Shown: in pieces, positions 1 to 7,977 of the stretch | Numbering within the stretch: the stretch's first letter is position 1 | How the letters are laid out: the number at the start of each line of letters is the position of its first letter | DNA from: Denitratimonas sp037478135 | GTDB taxonomy: Bacteria > Pseudomonadota > Gammaproteobacteria > Xanthomonadales > Xanthomonadaceae | Direction of reading: 5' to 3' | Assembly (NCBI RefSeq): GCF_037478135.1 | Contig: NZ_JBBHDV010000015.1 | Span: 10,457-74,456 of the forward strand | DNA length: 64,000 nucleotides | Translations under genes and position numbers: made by a program | Notes under the pieces: generated by a model | What the model saw: only the letters and a program-made list of their open reading frames with translations | Told to the model about the DNA's origin: nothing | The model's database searches: none

Positions 1-1129
1 GGAACTGCAGCTTGCCGTGGTAACCGTCATCCATGTCGAAGCAGTCGTCGCCCATGTTCGAGCAGACCAGGTGACGGCCGTTGACGTTGCCGCCAAACCA
101 CTCGAAACCATCGTCCTTGCCGCCATCCACCTGCACGTACTCGATCGTGGTGCCGGCACCGACGCCCAGCAGGGTCAGCGAGTTCAGCTCTTCGTTGTCG
201 CGGATCGGGATGCCGGCCCACTCGATGCGGACATAACGCAGCACACCGGAGTTGTCGTCGAGCTTGTCACCACCGAAGGTCATCTCCGGATAGGCCTCGA
301 ACTTGCACGGTTCGGCTTCGGACACATAGTCGTTGCAGGTCGAATGGCCGGCGATGTGCAGGCCGCCCCAAGAGCCGACTTCCGGCGTCGGACCGGTGAA
401 CACGATCGGGCGGGTCGCGGTGCCTTCGGCATAAATGCGGCCACCCGCCTTGACGCCAACGAAGTTGGCCTGGGTGGTGTCCTCGTGACCCTGCACGGTG
501 ACGCCCGGATCGATCGTCAGCGTGGCGCCTTCTTCCACGATCACCGCGCCCTTGACCAGATACTTCTTGCCGGCCGGCAGGTACAGCTCGCTTTCAATGC
601 TGTTGGGCAGCAGGCAGTCGGCACCCTCGGCGGTGGTGCCGGTCGGGCAGGCGGCCAAAACCGGTGCTTCGTTGCACAGCGGGTTGCCCGCGAAGCCGAT
701 GTTGGTCTGGCCCGGGCTCACGTCGTGCGCGGCATCGGCCAAGCCGGAAGCCTCATCGAAATCGAAGGTCAGGCCAAGCGAATCACAGCTGGAGACGTCG
801 ATCGCAACGGTGCCGATCGACACCGCTTCGCTGCCCTTCTCGAACAGGTTGACGGTGACGCCCTCAACCACGTTTTCACCCTTGGCCAGATCGCCCAGGA
901 AGGTGTACCAGACCGGCTTGCCAGCGCTGTCGTAATCAAACATCACGCCGTACAGCAGCGCACCGCCATCGGCCTGCGGCAGCACGTCGATCGAGACGCC
1001 GCTGCCTGTGGTGGCGGGGTTGTACCAGTTGCCATCGAGGCCGTCGTTGATGCTGACCTGGGCGGTCGCAGCGAGGGATGCACCGGCCAGGGCCAGCGCC
1101 AGGGTGGTCTTGCGGAACGGGAAGGACAT
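1..1129 (-). CDS. Secreted beta-helix-like protein, N-terminal part (runs off the window)
   Basis: The minus strand is open from an ATG at 1129 to the window edge, so the C-terminus is missing (about 376 residues visible). It begins with a signal peptide (MSFPFRKTTLALALAGASLA, then ATAQ). A WYNPATTGSG segment follows, a secreted-protein domain common in Xanthomonadales. Then comes a region with YLPAGKKYLVKGAVIVEEGATL, GGRIYAEGTATRPIVFTG, GSWGGLHIAG and LRYVRIEWAGI, ending with DGGKDDGFEWFGG. This pattern is typical of secreted proteins of parallel beta-helix type that are encoded beside TonB-dependent receptors. The gene lies just downstream of such a receptor on the same strand. An in-frame ATG at 1138 is the alternative start; 1129 has a weak GGATGG upstream. 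Ligand and function are unknown. Confidence 0.75.
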   Translation of the reverse strand, partial: MSFPFRKTTLALALAGASLAATAQVSINDGLDGNWYNPATTGSGVSIDVLPQADGGALLYGVMFDYDSAGKPVWYTFLGDLAKGENVVEGVTVNLFEKGSEAVSIGTVAIDVSSCDSLGLTFDFDEASGLADAAHDVSPGQTNIGFAGNPLCNEAPVLAACPTGTTAEGADCLLPNSIESELYLPAGKKYLVKGAVIVEEGATLTIDPGVTVQGHEDTTQANFVGVKAGGRIYAEGTATRPIVFTGPTPEVGSWGGLHIAGHSTCNDYVSEAEPCKFEAYPEMTFGGDKLDDNSGVLRYVRIEWAGIPIRDNEELNSLTLLGVGAGTTIEYVQVDGGKDDGFEWFGGNVNGRHLVCSNMGDDCFDMDDGYHGKLQF

Positions 1130-1237
1130 CGTCGCCATCCGGGGGTTGGGGAAGGAACCGGCATGGTGGTAAGTGGCGATGACAGCGGCGCGACAGTCGC
1201 GTTTCGGTTTCAAGACAGCCGCGCCTGCCACGCGGCA

Positions 1238-1260
1238 CGGGCCGGCATTGCACCGGCCCG
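1238..1260 (-). terminator. Hairpin between receptor and beta-helix gene
   Basis: A perfect 8-bp stem (CGGGCCGG / CCGGCCCG) with a 7-nt loop lies 26 bp after the TonB receptor stop codon. There is no T-run, so it may be an attenuator or processing hairpin rather than a full terminator. Confidence 0.4.
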
Positions 1261-1285
1261 GCGATTCAACAGCGGATCAACCGCC

Positions 1286-3871
1286 TCAGTAACTCCATTC
1301 CAGATTGACCGCGATCTCGCGTCCCTTGCGGTAGCGGCGCGACACCTCGCTGCCCTGGGTGTACTCGGCCCCGGGATTGAGCAGGTTGCGCAAACGCAGG
1401 CGCAGCTTCCAGTTGTCGGCGAAGGTGCGCGAGTAGCTGAAATCGAGCTGGTGGAACGGCTGTTCGTATTCGTCCGGTAAGCCCTGCAGGCCGACCTTGG
1501 TGACGCGTTTGCCGGCGACGTTGTAGAGCAGCGTGGCCTCATGCACCGCGTTCGGGTCGAACCAGGTCAGTGCCAGGTTGGTCAGGTACGGCGACTGGCC
1601 CTGCAGCGGGCGCTGGCTGGAGGTCTGGATACCGACCGCCGCGCCCAGATCCACTTCTGAATCGATCCGGGTGTGGTTCAGGCTCACGCCGAGGTCGTAC
1701 CAGGGAATCGTGTTGCGGATGCCTTCGGGTACCCATTGCGCATCGCCGAAATAGCCCAGATTGCTGCCGATCTCGAATTCCACGCCATTCACGAAGGCGC
1801 TGTCGGCATTGCGCAGTTCCAGCAGATCACCCGAAGCCGGGGTCCGCACCAGTTCGATCGGGTCGTCGAATTCCTTGCGGAACAGCGCCACCGAGACGCT
1901 GTCGCTGCCGATGAAGTAGTACTCCCAGCGCAGGTCGTAACTGGTGATCTCGGTCTGTTTCAAGTCCGGGTTGCCGAGCACGGTGATGTCCAGCAGCGGA
2001 TCGGTGTAGGGCGCGCGCGACAGCTCGCGGAACTCGGGCCGGGCGATGGTCCGGTTCCAGGACAGGCGCAATTGCGCATTGTCCGAATAGCCCCAGGTCA
2101 GCGTTGCCGAGGGCAGGGTTTCACTGCCTTCCAGATGCGCCACGGTCGGCACCGCGCCGGGCAGGAACGGATCCTGCGTCACCACGCGCTGGTCGTTGTC
2201 TTCACGCCGCACGCCCAGATCGGCACGCCACGCGCCCAGGGTCAGGTCGGCGCGCAGATACCAGGCGTCCAGCGCCTGCTCGGCCTGGTAGAAGTCGGTC
2301 GGCTGGCTGGCCGACAGCAATTCCAGCGCGCCGGAATCGATCTGGCCGGGATTGAGAATGTCGTCGATCGGCGTATCCACCGACGGCAGGCGATCCAGAT
2401 GACGCACACTGACGCGCCAGATTTCCGAATCGCGGTCACGCCGCAGACGGCTGCCGCCGGCCGACAGCGTCAGCCCGGACGAGTCGCCGAACACGAAGGG
2501 GTAGGTCAGTCCCAGACGCATTTCCTCGACATCGTCATCCATCATTTCCCAGCGCATCTGGGCCGGGAAACTCGGGGTGTAGACGTATTCGCCGGCGACA
2601 CTGAGGGTGTACATCGAGCTGCGCGCGAACGGCATGTCGCGGCTCGCGCTGGAGTCGGTGTACTGCCATTGCAGACCCAGATCGCCGGCGGCTGCGAACA
2701 GGTGTTCACCGCCGAACTGGCGCGTGGTCAGCACGTTTTCGGTCCATTCGCTGGTGGTGCTGCGCTCCTCGGTACCCAGCGTGCGCAAGCCGGTATCGAC
2801 GCGGTCCTGCTGCAGGGTCTGGGCCAGGCGCATGACGCTGGCGTCGATGTGGTGGTCAGCGCCGATATCCATGCCAGTGGAGAAGAACAGGCTGGAGTCG
2901 GCGCTGCGCTCGGCACGCTCGCGCAGGTATTCCTGGTTGCGGTTGAGGTTGCCGTCACCGCGGATCGAATACTCGGCGCGCTCTTCCTCGCGCAGATCCC
3001 AGCTCTGCGACCAGCGCGCGGCGCCGACCACGCCCACGCGCAATTCGTCGCCGCCCCAGCTGTTGCCGGCACTCAACGAGGCACTGCCGTCCGGCCCCAT
3101 GCGCTTGCGCGAGACACCGAATTCCTTGCCCATGACCGCATGCCCGAGATCGGCCAATTCGGCCGAACCGCGCGGTGGCAACGGGCGCTGCAACACCCCT
3201 GCGGGCGGCGCACGCAGGCCATCGTCGCGGCCCAGCCAGTCACGCCCGCCGCTGGCCGAGCGCCAGCCATCCTCGCCGGTGGTGCCGTGCGCATAGCCCA
3301 GCCCCAGATCAGCCTTGAACATCGGCCCGGCCGGCACCCCGCGGGTGCGCAGGTTGACCGTGCCGCCACCGAACTCGCCCGGCAGCGCCGGGTTGTAGCT
3401 CTTGTTGACATCGACCCCGGCCAGCAGGCCGCTGGGGAACAGATCCATCGGCACCACGCGCCGGGTCGGGTCCGGGCTCGGGATCTGCGCGCCGTTGAGC
3501 AACGCGGCCGAATAGCGTTCACCCAGACCGCGCACATAAATGAAACGGTCATCGACCAGACTCAGCCCGGTGACACGGCGCAGTGCGGCGGCGGCATCGG
3601 AATCACCGGCGCGGGAAATCTGTTCGGCGGAAAGCACGTCCAGCAGTTGCGCCGATTCGCGCCGCACCTGCAATGCATCGAACTGGCCGCCCTCCTCCTG
3701 GATATAGGTTTCCTGCACCGACACCTCGGACAAGGTGGTTGCCGGCGTGTCTTCAGGCGTGGTCGGCGGTGGTGGAGGTGGAGGCGGCACCGGCTCCTGG
3801 GCCAGGGCCAGCGGTGCGCATGACAGGGACAGGGCCACCAGAATGGCGGCCGCCAGCGGAGTAGCGTTCAT
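1286..3871 (-). CDS. TonB-dependent outer-membrane receptor
   Basis: 861 residues. A signal peptide (MNATPLAAAILVALSLSCAP then LALAQ) is followed by a run of prolines. The plug domain (about residues 40-180) carries FIYVRGLGERYSAALLNG and PALPGEFGGGTVNLRT. The long beta-barrel ends in NLEWSY with the terminal aromatic residue expected of outer-membrane barrels. The start at 3871 is chosen because it directly precedes the signal peptide; the open frame extends further upstream without coding signal. Such receptors take up large or scarce ligands using TonB-ExbBD energy. The substrate cannot be read from sequence. The next gene on the same strand encodes a secreted beta-helix-like protein, which suggests a functional pair. 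Confidence 0.9.
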   Translation of the reverse strand: MNATPLAAAILVALSLSCAPLALAQEPVPPPPPPPPTTPEDTPATTLSEVSVQETYIQEEGGQFDALQVRRESAQLLDVLSAEQISRAGDSDAAAALRRVTGLSLVDDRFIYVRGLGERYSAALLNGAQIPSPDPTRRVVPMDLFPSGLLAGVDVNKSYNPALPGEFGGGTVNLRTRGVPAGPMFKADLGLGYAHGTTGEDGWRSASGGRDWLGRDDGLRAPPAGVLQRPLPPRGSAELADLGHAVMGKEFGVSRKRMGPDGSASLSAGNSWGGDELRVGVVGAARWSQSWDLREEERAEYSIRGDGNLNRNQEYLRERAERSADSSLFFSTGMDIGADHHIDASVMRLAQTLQQDRVDTGLRTLGTEERSTTSEWTENVLTTRQFGGEHLFAAAGDLGLQWQYTDSSASRDMPFARSSMYTLSVAGEYVYTPSFPAQMRWEMMDDDVEEMRLGLTYPFVFGDSSGLTLSAGGSRLRRDRDSEIWRVSVRHLDRLPSVDTPIDDILNPGQIDSGALELLSASQPTDFYQAEQALDAWYLRADLTLGAWRADLGVRREDNDQRVVTQDPFLPGAVPTVAHLEGSETLPSATLTWGYSDNAQLRLSWNRTIARPEFRELSRAPYTDPLLDITVLGNPDLKQTEITSYDLRWEYYFIGSDSVSVALFRKEFDDPIELVRTPASGDLLELRNADSAFVNGVEFEIGSNLGYFGDAQWVPEGIRNTIPWYDLGVSLNHTRIDSEVDLGAAVGIQTSSQRPLQGQSPYLTNLALTWFDPNAVHEATLLYNVAGKRVTKVGLQGLPDEYEQPFHQLDFSYSRTFADNWKLRLRLRNLLNPGAEYTQGSEVSRRYRKGREIAVNLEWSY

Positions 3872-4064
3872 AGGGAAGCTGCGGCGTTGGAAAGGAATGA
3901 TCCAGCGGGCCGGACCCGGCGCCCTTGCGTGGTGCGACCCGGCCTGTGGAAACGCGACACGATATGAAGCTGCCGTGACAGTCCAATGACATTGACGCCG
4001 TGCAACAGGACAGAGCGTGACGGCTGCGGCACACTGTTCAGGAACATCCTGCGGACACACGACG
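3872..4064. promoter_or_regulatory. Divergent intergenic region, receptor / cfa
   Basis: 193 bp between the divergent TonB receptor and cyclopropane synthase starts. It must hold both promoters. No convincing -35/-10 pair or palindrome stands out. Confidence 0.35.
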
Positions 4065-5252
4065 ATGGATGCGCCCACCGGAACCACCGCCGCGCCGGCC
4101 GTGCTGCCGGACTCCAGTGCTGCCTGGCGCGCGCTGGACAGGTTGCTGGCGCACGCCGATATCCGCATCGGCGGCGAACGCCCGTGGGATCTCCAAGTCC
4201 ACGATCCGGCGATGGCTGCCCGGGTGCTGGCACAGGGCAGCCTGGGTCTGGGCGAGAGCTACATGGACGGCGCCTGGGATGTGCCGCAGCTGGATATGTT
4301 CTTCGAGCGCGTCCTGACCGCGCGGCTCGACGAACAGGTCACCGCCGGGCTGGCCTGGCAAGTATTCAAGGCCCGCCTGTTCAACCGCCAGAGCCGGCGC
4401 CGCGCATTCAAGGTCGGGCAGGCGCACTACGATCTGGGCAATGACTTCTTCGCCGCGATGCTGGGCCCGACGATGGCTTACAGCTGCGGCTACTGGCGCA
4501 ACCCCGACGGCCAGCCGGCAGCGGATCTGGACACCGCGCAGCGCAACAAGCTGGAGCTGATCTGCCGCAAGCTGGGGCTGGAACCGGGCATGCGCCTGCT
4601 CGACATCGGTTGCGGCTGGGGCAGCCTGATGCGGGTTGCGGCCGAGCGCGGCGTGCATTGCACCGGGCTGACGGTATCCGCCGAACAGGGCGCGCATGTG
4701 CGCCAAGCGCTGGCACAGCTGCCGGTCAAGATAGAGGTCGAAGTGGCCGATTACCGCAGCTTCAACGCGGACGCACGCCAGCGTTTCGACCGCATCGCCT
4801 CGGTCGGCATGTTCGAACATGTCGGCAGGCGCAATTACCCGGCCTATTTCGACATGGTGCGCCGCTGCCTGGCCGACGATGGCCTTTTCCTGCTGCACAG
4901 CATCGGCCGCAACCACACCCGTGGCGGGGTGGACCCGTGGATCGACCGCTACATCTTCCCCAATGGCGAATTGCCGGCAATCAGCGATGTCGCGCGCCAC
5001 GCCGAAACCCGTTTCGTGATCGAAGACGTGCACAATTTCGGTGCCGACTACGACCCCACGCTGATGGCCTGGCATGCCAACTTCCAGGCCGCCTGGCCGC
5101 GCTTCGCCGGGCAGTACGGCGAACGCTTCGCACGCATGTGGCGCTACTACCTGCTGGCCTGCGCCGGCGCCTTCCGCGCCCGCACGCTGCAACTGTGGCA
5201 ATTCGTGCTGTCACCGCACGGCGTGGCCGGTGGCTATCGACGGCCGGAATGA
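4065..5252 (+). CDS. cfa: Cyclopropane-fatty-acyl-phospholipid synthase
   Basis: 395 residues. It transfers a methylene group from S-adenosylmethionine to cis double bonds of membrane phospholipid acyl chains. Family signatures are present: MAYSCGYW, the SAM-binding LDIGCGWGSLM, GMFEHVGRRNY (conserved Glu near the bicarbonate site), LLHSIGRNHT, YIFPNGELPAISDV, and a C-terminal WRYYLLACAGAFRAR then LQLWQFVLSPHG. Length fits the family (about 380-400). A GTG at 4017 would add 16 residues; the ATG at 4065 is preferred because similarity begins after it. Confidence 0.93.
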   Translation: MDAPTGTTAAPAVLPDSSAAWRALDRLLAHADIRIGGERPWDLQVHDPAMAARVLAQGSLGLGESYMDGAWDVPQLDMFFERVLTARLDEQVTAGLAWQVFKARLFNRQSRRRAFKVGQAHYDLGNDFFAAMLGPTMAYSCGYWRNPDGQPAADLDTAQRNKLELICRKLGLEPGMRLLDIGCGWGSLMRVAAERGVHCTGLTVSAEQGAHVRQALAQLPVKIEVEVADYRSFNADARQRFDRIASVGMFEHVGRRNYPAYFDMVRRCLADDGLFLLHSIGRNHTRGGVDPWIDRYIFPNGELPAISDVARHAETRFVIEDVHNFGADYDPTLMAWHANFQAAWPRFAGQYGERFARMWRYYLLACAGAFRARTLQLWQFVLSPHGVAGGYRRPE

Positions 5253-5289
5253 GCCAACATCGGTGCTTCCAGAATCTCCCGTCCCCTCA

Positions 5290-6336
5290 ATGAAATACCG
5301 TCGCCCTGCACTTCTGCTGGCTCCAGCCCTGCTGCTGCTCGCATGGGCCGGCTGGTCGCTGATCCAACGTGATCGCACGCTGCCGGTCACGGATGATCCG
5401 CTGCCCACGTATGTGGAGCGGCAGCCGGCGCCGGCCCTGATCCCCGCCTCCATGGAACCAGCTGCCCTGGCTCCGGTGCCTTTCCATGCGGAGATGCCAT
5501 TGCCTGCATGGGATCTGCCCTTCCATGAAACCGTCAGCGAACTGGAAGAACGTGCAGCGAACGGCGACGGTGCGGCAGGATGCCGGCTTGCCTCGGGTCA
5601 TCTGAATTGCCGCAGCCTGCCACTGCAACGCTTGGAATTTGACGACTGGTTGAAAGCGCAGAACACCAGACTGGAGATCATCCAGCACCTCCCGCCCGAT
5701 CAGGCCGACACGCGACTGGTCGAGTTCGAGGCCGAGCTGGAACGTCGCGAAGGTGCGCTGTCCTTGGCCGAGCACCATTGCGGAAACCTGGCTCCGCCCA
5801 GCCCCGCCACCATGGCCGATATCTGGCATCGCGCCGCCCGGGCCGGGAACCGCGCAGCGATGAAGCAGTACGCCAGCGGCAACGCGTTCCGCTGGGACAG
5901 CCTGCTGGAAGCACTGCCGGAGCTGGCAACGTTCCGGCAGGAAGCCCCCGCAATGGCGTGGCAGCTGATGCACGAGGGTGATGTGGAAATGCTCGCCGTG
6001 CTGGCCATCGCCCACTCGCCCTTGCCACGGCAAAGGCGCTGGCTTCTGGATCAGGCGGTGACACCGGACGCAGTCACGGCCTTGGCGCTGCACCGCCAAT
6101 TGCAACAGACCCTGACGGACGAAGAACACAGCGACCCCTTGCTGGAAGACACCATCAAACAATTGCAGGCACAGCTGTCTCCCGAGCAGCTGCAGCAGGC
6201 CGAGCGCCTGCGGGCGGATCACTTCTCCGGCTGGGTTCCCCGGCATCCGGCGCAACAAGGCCTGCGCGCACTGCGCAACGGCGTGCGTGACATTTCCGCA
6301 AACCAGTGCGAGGAACCCGAAACGGGCGCGCGATGA
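5290..6336 (+). CDS. Unknown membrane-anchored helical protein
   Basis: 348 residues. The N-terminus (RRPALLLAPALLLLAWAGWS) is a signal anchor or signal peptide, followed by a Pro/Ala-rich linker and a helical soluble part, presumably periplasmic. Segments such as ELEERAANGDGAAGCRLASG and IWHRAARAGNRAAMKQYA resemble isolated SEL1/TPR-like helices, but no full repeat array is evident. Four cysteines are visible, three in the first half and one near the C-terminus. It follows cfa by 37 bp on the same strand, so co-transcription is possible. I do not recognise the family. Confidence 0.75.
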   Translation: MKYRRPALLLAPALLLLAWAGWSLIQRDRTLPVTDDPLPTYVERQPAPALIPASMEPAALAPVPFHAEMPLPAWDLPFHETVSELEERAANGDGAAGCRLASGHLNCRSLPLQRLEFDDWLKAQNTRLEIIQHLPPDQADTRLVEFEAELERREGALSLAEHHCGNLAPPSPATMADIWHRAARAGNRAAMKQYASGNAFRWDSLLEALPELATFRQEAPAMAWQLMHEGDVEMLAVLAIAHSPLPRQRRWLLDQAVTPDAVTALALHRQLQQTLTDEEHSDPLLEDTIKQLQAQLSPEQLQQAERLRADHFSGWVPRHPAQQGLRALRNGVRDISANQCEEPETGAR

Positions 6337-6399
6337 TCCTGTTGTGCGGCGCAGCCGTGCGGCATCAAGCCGTGCAGATCAATATCGGCCCGGAATGAA

Positions 6400-6423
6400 A
6401 AACGGCCCGCATGCAGGCCGTTT
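6400..6423 (-). terminator. Rho-independent terminator after rhodanese gene
   Basis: An 8-bp stem (AAACGGCC / GGCCGTTT) with an 8-nt loop, followed on the minus strand by a short T-run. It lies 26 bp past the rhodanese stop and could also stop plus-strand reading from 6336. Confidence 0.7.
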
Positions 6424-6448
6424 CAAGGGTTCTGGGCAATGCGCAGGC

Positions 6449-6883
6449 TCAGCGCCCGCGTGCCAGCGGCAGGTCTGCCGATTGCCAGGCGCCGATGCCG
6501 CCTTCGAGCCAGTAGACCTTCTGGTAACCGGCCTTGACCAAGCGTTTTGCGGCTTGCGCCGAGACCATGCCGGTGCGGCAGACCACCGCCACCGGCAGTT
6601 CCCGGGCCTTGGCCAGGTGCGTGTTCTCGGGGCTGAACTGGCTCATCACCACGTTCTTCGAGCCGACGATGTGGCCCTTCTCGAAGTCGTTGATCGGGCT
6701 GACGTCCACCACCAGCGCGCTCTCGCGGTTGATCAGATGGGTCAACAGCGCCGGCGTCAGCGCCTTGTAGCCACGGGTGAAGCGCGACACCTCGTTGGCG
6801 ATCAGCGCGAAGGTCAGTGCGACAAAACCCAGTGACAGGATCGGGTGGGCGCTGATGAATTCGGGCAGGCGTTCAAGCAACAC
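6449..6883 (-). CDS. Membrane-anchored rhodanese-like sulfurtransferase
   Basis: 144 residues. One transmembrane helix (about residues 14-32, LSLGFVALTFALIANEV) precedes a single rhodanese domain: VDVSPINDFEKGHIVGSKNV, then the active-site loop VVCRTGMVSAQAAKRL with the catalytic Cys, then YWLEGGIGAW. It could carry persulfide sulfur or act in redox chemistry; the in vivo acceptor is unknown. It sits 12 bp downstream of speE on the same strand, so they probably share a transcript ending at the hairpin at 6400-6423. Confidence 0.88.
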   Translation of the reverse strand: MLLERLPEFISAHPILSLGFVALTFALIANEVSRFTRGYKALTPALLTHLINRESALVVDVSPINDFEKGHIVGSKNVVMSQFSPENTHLAKARELPVAVVCRTGMVSAQAAKRLVKAGYQKVYWLEGGIGAWQSADLPLARGR

Positions 6884-6895
6884 GGGAAGTCCTCA

Positions 6896-7750
6896 TCACT
6901 CGCCCAGCTCGCGCATGAACTCGGGCATCACGAGCGCGGCGCGGTGGACATCGACGTTGTAGTAGCGGGTCGGGAAGCTCTTGGACTGCGCTCCGCGCTC
7001 GCGGTAGCCGGCCAGTTCACCGCCCTTGCGTGCCAGCGTACAGCTCCACCAGCCGGTCGGATAGCACGGCTGCGGGAACGGCAGCGTGCGGCAGTGGGCG
7101 AAGCCGGCGGCAGTCATGTGGTGGCGCATCGACTTGATCAGCGACAGGTGCACCAGCGGCGATTCTGACTGCTGCACCAGGATGCCGCCCTGACGCAGCG
7201 CCTTGACACAGGACTGGTAGAAAGCCTCGTTGAACAGGCCCTCGGCCGGGCCGACCGGATCGGTGGAATCCACGATGATCACGTCGATGCTCTCGGGCGC
7301 AGCGTTCTTCATGTAGGCGATGCCGTCATCGAACAGCAGCTCGGCGCGCGGATCGGCGTTGGAATCACACAGCTCGGGGAAATACTTTTCCGCCATGCGC
7401 GTGACCTGCTCGTCGATGTCCACCTGCACCGCGTGCTCGACTTCCTTGTGCTTGAGCACTTCGCGCAGCGTGCCGCAATCGCCGCCGCCGATGATCACCA
7501 CGCGCTTGGGATTGCTGTGGGTGAACAGCACCGGGTGCGCCATCATCTCGTGGTACAGGAAGTTGTCGCGCGAGGTCAGCATGATCGCGCCGTCGATCAC
7601 CATCAGGTTGCCCCAATCGGTGGTTTCCCAGATCTCGATCTTCTGGAACGGCGACTGGACTTCATCCAGCTTTCTCTTCACCCGGAAGCCGATGGCCGAG
7701 CCGGACTGCTCGAAGTTCTCGTAAAACCAGGTGGAAGCGTCGGCGCTCAT
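6896..7750 (-). CDS. speE: Spermidine synthase
   Basis: 284 residues. It transfers an aminopropyl group from decarboxylated SAM to putrescine. Visible motifs: WFYENFEQSGSAIGFRVK, MVIDGAIMLTSRDNFLYHEM, the nucleotide-binding VVIIGGGDCGTLREVLKH, VDIDEQV, LLFDDGIAYM and the catalytic-loop VDSTDPVGPAEGLF. Length is normal for bacterial SpeE. It is divergent from speA, giving a compact polyamine locus. Confidence 0.96.
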   Translation of the reverse strand: MSADASTWFYENFEQSGSAIGFRVKRKLDEVQSPFQKIEIWETTDWGNLMVIDGAIMLTSRDNFLYHEMMAHPVLFTHSNPKRVVIIGGGDCGTLREVLKHKEVEHAVQVDIDEQVTRMAEKYFPELCDSNADPRAELLFDDGIAYMKNAAPESIDVIIVDSTDPVGPAEGLFNEAFYQSCVKALRQGGILVQQSESPLVHLSLIKSMRHHMTAAGFAHCRTLPFPQPCYPTGWWSCTLARKGGELAGYRERGAQSKSFPTRYYNVDVHRAALVMPEFMRELGE

Positions 7751-7977
7751 TGAGTTTCCGCAAAGAAAGGTGAAAGGGGCTGCAAAGCCGGCGGATTGTA
7801 GCCGAATGCGGCGGCGCAGGCTTCCGCTACCCGGGCAGGCCTGTTGCCAACTGTTCCGGTTTGACCCGGCGGTGATGGATTTGCCGCTGCAACGGCGGCC
7901 CCGGCGACGCCATCCGCCGCCTCCGTACCGGCGCTCCTTGCTACCATCTGCCGCCCATTTAACGGTTCAGCCCGCCC
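7751..7977. promoter_or_regulatory. Divergent speE / speA intergenic region
   Basis: 227 bp between divergent polyamine genes. It is GC-rich with no obvious operator palindrome or sigma-70 consensus. Both promoters should lie here. Confidence 0.35.

Noticed and set aside
1187..1198. GCGACAGTCGC-like sequence near the left edge
   Set aside because: Resembles the WYL-locus palindrome but lacks the 5-bp spacer and is not at a promoter-like distance from a start codon.
17..1480. A 487-codon plus-strand frame at the left edge
   Set aside because: Antisense to the truncated beta-helix protein, which has a signal peptide and recognisable family motifs on the minus strand.
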